DNA of 11,343 nt from Sphingomonadales bacterium UBA7473 (GTDB lineage Bacteria; Pseudomonadota; Alphaproteobacteria; Sphingomonadales; Sphingomonadaceae): contig DLOX01000200.1 in NCBI GenBank assembly GCA_002478575.1, forward strand, positions 249 through 11,591, written 5' to 3'. The position numbers and the translations under genes were made by a program. Of this stretch, positions 6,676 to 11,343 are shown in pieces (position 1 is the stretch's first letter; every line of letters starts with the position of its first letter). The notes beneath the pieces were generated by a model. The model was given only the letters and a program-made list of their open reading frames with translations, was not told the origin of the DNA and did no database searches.

Positions 6676-7899
6676 ATGTCGACATCCTCTCCGCTTGCCC
6701 TGCCTTTCCCTAACATCCCCGCCATTCCTGGCATCACGCCGCGCATCGCCAGAGCGCGCTACAAGGAGTGGGATCGGTGCGATTTGACCTTCATCACCAT
6801 GGATGAAGGAACAAGCGTTGCGGGCGTCCTTACGAAAAGCGCTTGCACCTCTTCCGAAGTTGATTGGTGCCGCGAACATTTGGTTCAAGGCAAAGCGAGA
6901 GCTTTGGTCGTAAGCGCTGGCAATGCCAATGCCTTCACCGGTTATCGCGGACGACAAGCCGTGGAAGCGGTCACAGCCAAAGTGGCAGCCCATTTGGGAT
7001 GTCCATTAGCGCAAGTCTTTGTCTCTTCCACCGGAGTGATTGGCGTCCCCCTACCCATCGATAAAGCGGAAGCGGGGTTGGAAGCGGCATTCGCGGTTCA
7101 GCCTTGCAGCTGGGAAGAGGCTGCTGCGACCATCATGACGACGGACACCTTTACGAAGGGCGCAATCGCCACCGCCATCGTTGGTGGCCAAACCGTCACC
7201 CTTGCCGGCATCATCAAGGGCAGCGGCATGATCGCGCCTGATATGGCGACCATGCTCGGCTATATCTTCACAGATGCAGCAATTGCCCCCGCGTTCCTGC
7301 AAGAGATGCTTTCTGCCGCCACGCAGAAGACCTTCAATTGCATCACTGTCGATAGCGACACCTCAACCAGTGACACAGTGCTGGCTTTTGCGACCGGCAA
7401 AGCAAGCCATGCGCCATTGACCTCATTTGACGATGCGGGCGCCGATGCGTTCCAAGCTGCACTTTCTGATCTTTGCTGGCAATTGGCGCATTTGGTTGTA
7501 CGCGATGGTGAAGGTGCAACCAAGTTCATTACTGTCGCAGTGACGGGGGCTACATCGGACAGCAGCGCTCACAAGGTCGCCATGAGCATCGCCAATAGCC
7601 CACTCGTCAAAACGGCAATTGCCGGAGGAGATGCCAATTGGGGTCGCGTCGTGATGGCTGTCGGAAAGGCAGGTGAACCCGCTGACCGGGACAGGCTTTC
7701 CATCAGCTTTGGTGCGACTTTGGTGGCCAAAGACGGCTTGGTCGTGCCGGACTATGACGAGGCACCCGTTACCGCCCATATCAACGGCGACATGGTCGAT
7801 ATCGGCGTTGATCTAGGCTTGGGCGACGGGCAGGCAACGGTTTGGACCTGTGACCTGACCCATGGCTACATCAGCATCAATGCGGATTACCGGAGTTGA
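6676..7899 (+). CDS. argJ: Bifunctional ornithine acetyltransferase / N-acetylglutamate synthase
   Basis: A 407-residue ArgJ, which transfers the acetyl group from N-acetylornithine to glutamate in the cyclic arginine pathway and, in bifunctional forms, also uses acetyl-CoA. The proenzyme cuts itself into two chains. The cleavage motif KGSGMIAPDMATML (181-194) is intact, with Thr192 as the new N-terminal nucleophile. The oxyanion-type SSTG stands at 117-120, and AIAGGDANWGRVVMAVGKAG (315-333) near the end is typical. The length is normal. ATG 6676 gives an N-terminus (MSTSSPLALPFPNIPAIPGI) like those of sphingomonad ArgJ proteins as I remember them. A TTG at 6640 would add 12 unlikely residues. 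No clear ribosome site precedes either. Whether it is mono- or bifunctional cannot be decided here. The next gene overlaps it by 4 bases. Confidence 0.95.
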   Translation: MSTSSPLALPFPNIPAIPGITPRIARARYKEWDRCDLTFITMDEGTSVAGVLTKSACTSSEVDWCREHLVQGKARALVVSAGNANAFTGYRGRQAVEAVTAKVAAHLGCPLAQVFVSSTGVIGVPLPIDKAEAGLEAAFAVQPCSWEEAAATIMTTDTFTKGAIATAIVGGQTVTLAGIIKGSGMIAPDMATMLGYIFTDAAIAPAFLQEMLSAATQKTFNCITVDSDTSTSDTVLAFATGKASHAPLTSFDDAGADAFQAALSDLCWQLAHLVVRDGEGATKFITVAVTGATSDSSAHKVAMSIANSPLVKTAIAGGDANWGRVVMAVGKAGEPADRDRLSISFGATLVAKDGLVVPDYDEAPVTAHINGDMVDIGVDLGLGDGQATVWTCDLTHGYISINADYRS

Positions 7900-8693
7900 G
7901 CGCGCTCAACGCCTCCGTTGCCGCTTTGTTAAGGCAAACTGCAGAGGCGGTCATTCTGCCACGTTATCAGGCGCTGAGCGCTGATGACATTCAAGAGAAA
8001 ACCCCCGGCGATCTGGTGACCATCGCGGACAAGGAAAGCGAGATCATGCTTTCCGAAGGGCTAGCAAAGCTGATCCCCGAAGCGGCCATCATTGGCGAAG
8101 AAGCTTGCGCGGCCGACCCCGCCTTGCTGGGAACACTCAATCAGCAGCTCGCATGGATCATCGATCCGATCGATGGCACGCATAACTTTGCCCATGGCCA
8201 GCCTCCTTTTGCTTTGATGGTCGCCCTTGTCGAGGGCGGCGAGACGCTGTCGGGATGTATCTACGATCCTTTGACGCAGCGCCTGTGCACTGCCGAGCGC
8301 AGCAAAGGTGCCTTTATCAATGGGGAGCGGGTCAAGTCACGCGGCAGTGGCGCTGCCCTTCCTGTGGCTGGGATCAGCGTGCATTTCATGGCTGCTGAAC
8401 AACGTGCAGATTGCCTCAGACGTGTCGACGGTAAAATGACTCTCGCCGAAATCCCGCGCTGCGCCGGAGAGCAATATCCGCGGATTGCGCTGGGGCAGAA
8501 TGATTTGGCCTTGTTCGAACGGACCCTGCCTTGGGATCATGTGCCTGGCGCGCTCTTCCTTGAAGAAGCTGGCGGCAAAGTCGCAAGACTCGATGGGTCG
8601 CCCTACCACTACTGGGATCAAGGGCGAGGGCTATTGGGCGCCAGCAGCGAGGCCATGTGGGAAAGAGCTGCACAAATTCTCAACAACGACTGA
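7896..8693 (+). CDS. Inositol monophosphatase family phosphatase
   Basis: A 265-residue Mg-dependent phosphatase of the IMPase/FIG superfamily. Substrate choices in this family include inositol phosphate, histidinol phosphate (HisN type) and PAP (CysQ type); none can be picked with certainty, though a HisN-type role is plausible beside an amino-acid gene. Metal-site motifs are complete: Glu68/Glu69 in IIGEEA, Asp90 and Asp93 in IIDPIDGTHNFAHG, and Asp214 in LPWDHVPGALFLEEAGG. The N-terminal segment KTPGDLVTIADKESE (35-49) is the usual lead-in. The start is TTG at 7896, overlapping the argJ stop in TTGA, which implies translational coupling. GGAG (7892-7895) directly abuts this TTG, so it is badly spaced as a ribosome site. 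No ATG or GTG further in fits the family N-terminus. Confidence 0.9.
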   Translation: MSALNASVAALLRQTAEAVILPRYQALSADDIQEKTPGDLVTIADKESEIMLSEGLAKLIPEAAIIGEEACAADPALLGTLNQQLAWIIDPIDGTHNFAHGQPPFALMVALVEGGETLSGCIYDPLTQRLCTAERSKGAFINGERVKSRGSGAALPVAGISVHFMAAEQRADCLRRVDGKMTLAEIPRCAGEQYPRIALGQNDLALFERTLPWDHVPGALFLEEAGGKVARLDGSPYHYWDQGRGLLGASSEAMWERAAQILNND

Positions 8694-8715
8694 TTGACTC
8701 CGCAATTTAGTTTGA

Positions 8716-8737
8716 TAACTAACTATATAGTTAGATA
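8716..8737. promoter_or_regulatory. Palindromic operator candidate (MarR site)
   Basis: CTAACTATATAGTTAG (8719-8734) is a perfect 16-bp palindrome, and the symmetry continues to 8716-8737 with a single mismatched pair. It lies 20-40 bases before the nitroreductase ATG, where RNA polymerase should bind. MarR-family dimers typically bind AT-rich palindromes of this size in front of the operon they belong to, and a marR-type gene is the second gene of this operon. The palindrome is direct observation; the binding partner is inferred. No confident -35/-10 pair could be set around it. Confidence 0.6.
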
Positions 8738-8756
8738 CCGAATTAGGAGAATCAAT

Positions 8757-9890
8757 ATGCCAATGAACCGCCGCACCGTTCTGGCCGCAGCCGGGACTGG
8801 CCTCGCACTCGTCAGTGGTGCAGGATTTTGGCGTGTCACGCGCGTTCCGCAGACGGCTACTTTGCCCTGGAGGCTTGATCCAACCCCTCCTGCTGATGTC
8901 CGTCTGGATGCCTTTCGCCATGCAATTCTCGCTCCTAATCCACACAATCGCCAGCCTTGGTTGATCCAACTGATGGGCAAAGATGAAGCCCTGATCAGGT
9001 GTGATTTGAACAAACGCCTTCCAGAAACCGACCCTTTTGATCGGCAAATCACAATTGGATTTGGGACCTTCATTGAGCTTGCGCGTATGGCCGCTGCAGA
9101 ACGAGGAGTCCGCATGGACATCATACCCTTTCCCGAGGGGGAAGCTTTCCCTCGCCTTGACGATCGCCCTGTGGCGCGGCTGAAGTTCACGCCCGACCCT
9201 ATGGTAATCAAGGATATGTTGTTCGCGCATATTCCGACCCGCCGTTCAAACAAGGAGCCCTATGACCTTAGTCGCGCCGTATCAGAAGACTTGGCAGCGC
9301 AGGTTGCAGACCGTGAAGCGGCATTCAGCGTCGACGCCAAATTTGTCGGCTCCCTTAGAGCGGCTGTTCTTGACGCTTTGCTGATCGAACAGATGGCACC
9401 GCTGAAATATGGCGAAAGCGTGAATTTGATCCGGATCGGCCACACTGAAGTAGATGCCAATCCTGATGGCATTGACTTGGTTGGGGCCCAGATTGAGGCC
9501 CTCAAGGCGATTGGGATGCTGGACCGAACTCAGCTTGCCGATCCCAAAAGCCAATCCTTCCAAATCGGACTGGAACAACTGCAAGCCGCTTATGGTTCCA
9601 TTCCTGCTCTCGTCTGGATTACAAGCCCTGACAATTCTCGAGCCGATCAGCTGGAGACTGGGCGCCGCTATGTTCGCGCCAATCTTCGCGCTACATCCCT
9701 TGGGCTGGGAATGCATCCGATGAGCCAATCACTTCAAGAATATCCAGCCGTGAAGACGGCTTTTGACCGGATTCATCGCCTGCTTGGGGCGACGGGGACA
9801 CAAAGGGTGCAAATGTTGGCGCGTATCGGCTATGGTCCGCTGGTTACGCCCTCACCCCGCTGGCCGTTGGAGAAGCATATTCGCTCATGA
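8757..9890 (+). CDS. Tat-signal nitroreductase-like FMN oxidoreductase (Acg type)
   Basis: A 377-residue protein of the nitroreductase fold, in the branch resembling mycobacterial Acg, with FMN-binding motifs on one chain. ATG 8757 has an AGGAGA ribosome site (8745-8750) and opens a twin-arginine signal (MNRRTVLAAAGTGLALVSGA); no sharp cleavage site is seen, so it may stay membrane-anchored. Family motifs are LAPNPHNRQPW (58-68), the phosphate-binding type segment; HIPTRRSNKEPYD (158-170); and the late block GRRYVRANLRATSLGLGMHPMSQ (302-324). The real substrate is unknown; Acg-type proteins have been proposed to bind or store flavin rather than reduce nitro compounds. A longer reading from TTG 8694 would run through the operator palindrome and is rejected. 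Its stop overlaps the marR-type start in ATGA, so the two are coupled. Confidence 0.9.
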   Translation: MPMNRRTVLAAAGTGLALVSGAGFWRVTRVPQTATLPWRLDPTPPADVRLDAFRHAILAPNPHNRQPWLIQLMGKDEALIRCDLNKRLPETDPFDRQITIGFGTFIELARMAAAERGVRMDIIPFPEGEAFPRLDDRPVARLKFTPDPMVIKDMLFAHIPTRRSNKEPYDLSRAVSEDLAAQVADREAAFSVDAKFVGSLRAAVLDALLIEQMAPLKYGESVNLIRIGHTEVDANPDGIDLVGAQIEALKAIGMLDRTQLADPKSQSFQIGLEQLQAAYGSIPALVWITSPDNSRADQLETGRRYVRANLRATSLGLGMHPMSQSLQEYPAVKTAFDRIHRLLGATGTQRVQMLARIGYGPLVTPSPRWPLEKHIRS

Positions 9891-10330
9891 CTGAAGGTCC
9901 GCTCATTTTTCAGTTCTTCAACGAAATTGGCATATTGGAACAATTGTCAGGCACATTGTTCGATAGTGTCTTGCCCCAAGGCATGACCCGAGCGCAGTTC
10001 AGCATTCTTAATCACTTTGTTCGTTTGGAGCCGGGAACCAAGTCTCCAGCGGCACTCGCTGCCGCCTTCCAGGTCACTCGGCCTACTATGACAAGCACGT
10101 TGGGGCGTCTCGAGAGGGCGGGATTGGTTCGTATCGATCAGGATCCGAACGACGGCCGCGCGAAGCTTGTTTCCATTACAGAAGCTGGGCGTGCCATGCG
10201 GGAATCCTGCATTGCAGCGATTGCGCCATTGATTCCCCAACTGCAACGAGTCGCGTCGGACACAGATATTGGCGCCTTGCTGCCTGAGTTGAAACGCATT
10301 CGCAAAGCCCTTGATGAGGCACGAAACTGA
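9887..10330 (+). CDS. MarR-family transcriptional regulator
   Basis: A 147-residue winged-helix regulator. The N- and C-terminal helices (about 5-30 and 105-145) should form the dimer interface. The helix-turn-helix covers about residues 52-82, with recognition helix TRPTMTSTLGRLERAGL (64-80). The wing DPNDGRAKLVSITEAG (86-101) carries the DxRxxxxxLT-like pattern of the family. Such proteins usually repress their own operon and let go on binding a small ligand or on oxidation. A single cysteine, Cys108, is present. The start ATG 9887 overlaps the nitroreductase stop by 4 bases, and the 16-bp palindrome at 8719-8734 ahead of the operon is its likely target. The inducer is unknown; a substrate of the nitroreductase-like protein or an oxidant is possible. 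Confidence 0.93.
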   Translation: MTEGPLIFQFFNEIGILEQLSGTLFDSVLPQGMTRAQFSILNHFVRLEPGTKSPAALAAAFQVTRPTMTSTLGRLERAGLVRIDQDPNDGRAKLVSITEAGRAMRESCIAAIAPLIPQLQRVASDTDIGALLPELKRIRKALDEARN

Positions 10331-10353
10331 CGGAAACTCGTGGGCAAGCCTTG

Positions 10354-10374
10354 ATTTATTGTTTTACAATAAAT
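10354..10374. repeat. AT-rich inverted repeat, 8-bp arms
   Basis: ATTTATTG (10354-10361) and CAATAAAT (10367-10374) are perfect inverted arms around TTTTA. The core ATTG-N5-CAAT at 10358-10370 recurs 45 bp downstream. It sits just upstream of the -35 of the DUF2975 operon and is best read as a regulator site. With no G/C stem and no T-run after it, it is not a convincing terminator for the MarR-type gene. Confidence 0.55.
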
Positions 10375-10377
10375 GTA

Positions 10378-10405
10378 TTGACGTTTTTCGATATTAGAAT
10401 ATATT
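10378..10405 (+). promoter_or_regulatory. Promoter of the DUF2975-XRE-lipoprotein operon
   Basis: TTGACG (10378-10383) and TATATT (10400-10405), spaced by 16 bp, each match the sigma-70 consensus at five of six positions. Transcription would start near 10412, about 26 bases before the ATG. An alternative pair, TTGATT (10351-10356) and TGTATT (10374-10379) with a 17-bp spacer, is weaker. Confidence 0.6.
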
Positions 10406-10415
10406 GAAAAACAAT
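10384..10415. promoter_or_regulatory. Second operator candidate over the -10 region
   Basis: ATTG-AAAAA-CAAT (10403-10415) repeats the ATTG-N5-CAAT core of the upstream repeat and overlaps the end of the -10 and the likely transcription start. A partly overlapping imperfect palindrome also exists: TTTTTCGATAT (10384-10394) with ATATTGAAAAA (10401-10411), 10 of 11 pairs. A dimeric repressor bound here would block the promoter. The XRE protein encoded by the second gene is the natural candidate; this is inference. Confidence 0.5.
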
Positions 10416-10437
10416 AGGTCAAACATTGGAGAACGAT

Positions 10438-10977
10438 ATGACACGCCCCGTCGATCCGCGACTGCTCAAGGGTACCAGAATTGCAATCTATGTCTCGCTA
10501 GGCATCGTTGGCCTTGTCGGGCTGCTCATTGCCGTCATTGGACCCGTCCTGATTTGGAACTGGGACGAGGTTGTCCTGGAGCTGGCCAAAGCAAGCCAAG
10601 TGAAGGATGCCACGGTACTTATTCCTCTTGCCGTTGGCCTTTGCTTCACAGTGATCATGGCCCTCGGCCTGGTTTGGGTAATGCTCAGCAAGCTGCTCGC
10701 TTTGGTGCGGTCTGTGTCTGAGGGTTCACCCTTTTCCCAAATCAATGCGGCGCGTTTGCGACTTGTCGGCTGGCTGATGGTTGGGATTCAAGTGGTGAGC
10801 GTTCCGATCGCGCTGCTTGGGCATGAGATTACAATGGCTGTTGATCCTGAGAAAATGGTCGATGGCGATCTCGGTATCTCGTTGAATGGAATCCTCGGCA
10901 TCCTGTTGGTGTTCGTGCTCGCTGGAGTGTTCGAACAAGGCGCTGCAATGCGCGAAGAGTTGGAAGGAACCGTCTGA
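10438..10977 (+). CDS. DUF2975 family inner-membrane protein
   Basis: A 179-residue integral membrane protein recognised as DUF2975; the molecular function is not known. Four hydrophobic spans are visible at about 15-40, 60-84, 108-128 and 149-165. Between spans 2 and 3 is the family block GSPFSQINAARLRLVGW (96-112). After span 4 comes the family ending VLAGVFEQGAAMREELEGTV (160-179). ATG 10438 is chosen because GGAG (10428-10431) lies six bases upstream; an in-frame TTG at 10426 overlaps that site. Genes of this family are often followed by a small XRE-type regulator, as here. The stop and the next start share a base in TGATG, so the two are translationally coupled. The promoter is bracketed by two similar operator-like repeats. 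Confidence 0.9.
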   Translation: MTRPVDPRLLKGTRIAIYVSLGIVGLVGLLIAVIGPVLIWNWDEVVLELAKASQVKDATVLIPLAVGLCFTVIMALGLVWVMLSKLLALVRSVSEGSPFSQINAARLRLVGWLMVGIQVVSVPIALLGHEITMAVDPEKMVDGDLGISLNGILGILLVFVLAGVFEQGAAMREELEGTV

Positions 10978-11192
10978 TGCCTGTCATTGTGAAGCTAGAC
11001 GATCTCCTTTATCAACGCCGCATGACGCTGACAGAATTGGCAGAAAAGGTAGATATCACTTTGGCCAATCTGTCGATCCTGAAAACAGGCAAAGCCAAAG
11101 CGATGCGGTTTTCGACATTAGAGGCGATTTGCGACGTGCTCGATTGCCAGCCGGGAGATTTGCTGTCCGTCAGCAAGAGCGAAGGAGAATGA
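10977..11192 (+). CDS. Small XRE-family (Cro/CI, YozG-like) regulator
   Basis: A 71-residue protein that is almost entirely one helix-turn-helix domain, of the short kind usually paired with DUF2975. Helices 2 and 3 are TLTELAEKVDI and TLANLSILKTGKA (about 17-41), followed by RFSTLEAICDVLDCQPGDLLSV (44-65), the standard closing of this type. There is no ligand or dimerisation domain. It starts at ATG 10977 in the TGATG overlap with the DUF2975 gene and ends at 11192, where its stop overlaps an ATG triplet run leading into the lipoprotein gene. It probably represses the promoter at 10378-10405 through the ATTG-N5-CAAT sites. The membrane partner might modulate it, but nothing in the sequence shows how. 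Confidence 0.9.
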   Translation: MPVIVKLDDLLYQRRMTLTELAEKVDITLANLSILKTGKAKAMRFSTLEAICDVLDCQPGDLLSVSKSEGE

Positions 11193-11194
11193 TG

Positions 11195-11317
11195 ATGCGT
11201 GGGTTAGCGAAACTCTTCTGCCTTCTCCTGCTCGCGCTTCCCCTCCACGCATGCAACGATGATCAAAAGACAGAGGGCAACGCCAGCCCACCAAAGATTC
11301 TACCTTATCTTGCCTGA
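11195..11317 (+). CDS. Small lipoprotein, 40 residues
   Basis: A short gene encoding MRGLAKLFCLLLLALPLHAC followed by about 20 polar residues (NDDQKTEGN and on). The positively charged start, hydrophobic stretch and LHAC lipobox, with Cys20 as the acylated residue, make a textbook lipoprotein signal. The mature peptide would be only 21 residues. Three consecutive in-frame ATGs (11189, 11192, 11195) follow AAGGAG (11182-11187); 11195 has the best spacing (7 bases). It directly follows the XRE stop, so it appears to be the third gene of that operon. I know no family for it. A frameshift that shortens a longer lipoprotein cannot be excluded, because only 26 bases remain in the window. Confidence 0.6.
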   Translation: MRGLAKLFCLLLLALPLHACNDDQKTEGNASPPKILPYLA

Positions 11318-11343
11318 CTGGCTGGCGGGGGTGCTAACGCAGT

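Noticed and set aside
8694..8756. Extension of the nitroreductase-like protein from TTG 8694
   Set aside because: It would translate the 16-bp palindrome and put the Tat signal inside the protein. ATG 8757 has an AGGAGA site at proper distance.
10354..10374. Rho-independent terminator of the MarR-type gene
   Set aside because: The stem is made almost only of A-T pairs, with no T-tract after it. It fits a protein-binding site beside the next promoter better.
11259..11343. Open frame from ATG 11259 to the right edge
   Set aside because: It overlaps the lipoprotein gene in another frame and has no ribosome site; 28 codons are too few to judge.
11305..11343. Possible C-terminal end of a minus-strand gene entering from the right (TAA at 11307-11305)
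   Set aside because: The reading ALAPPPASQAR then stop is plausible as a protein tail, but 12 codons cannot support a call.

Overview
The window looks like a chromosomal segment of an alphaproteobacterium, most probably a sphingomonad (Sphingomonadales). The basis is the style of the proteins: AspRS, RNase D and ArgJ N-termini that read like sphingomonad orthologs, and divergent aspS/rnd genes. This is recognition from memory, not a database result. Base composition looks only moderately GC-rich, and the gene packing is dense, with no intergenic gap above about 200 bp. I see no tRNA, rRNA, insertion sequence, integrase, CRISPR array or phage gene.

Left part (1-2321). The 5' end of aspS leaves the window on the minus strand. 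Divergent from it is rnd (RNase D), whose start codon lies in one arm of a 9-bp inverted repeat. Behind rnd is a small secreted protein that reads like an M48-type metallopeptidase fold without its HExxH zinc motif.

Middle, minus strand (2349-6477). Three genes run right to left with short gaps and may form one transcription unit: a Tat-exported protein with the two-glutamate signature of a clan GH-A-like glycoside hydrolase barrel, a GT-B glycosyltransferase, and a secreted metal-dependent amidohydrolase. The first two suggest work on an extracellular or surface glycan. The third may simply be a neighbour.

Right part, plus strand (6676-11317). argJ (arginine biosynthesis) overlaps an inositol-monophosphatase-family gene that starts with TTG. 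Next comes a nitroreductase-like Tat protein whose stop overlaps the start of a MarR-family regulator. A perfect 16-bp palindrome in front of the nitroreductase gene is the likely MarR operator. Last is a three-gene unit: a DUF2975 membrane protein, a small XRE-type regulator and a 40-residue lipoprotein. Its promoter is flanked by two copies of ATTG-N5-CAAT, which look like sites for autoregulation by the XRE protein.

Housekeeping functions (aspS, rnd, argJ, phosphatase) alternate with small self-contained regulated cassettes. The most interesting elements are those two regulator/target cassettes with visible operator candidates, the GH-like/glycosyltransferase pair and the inactive-looking peptidase relative. 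I found no clear-cut, wholly new multi-gene system.
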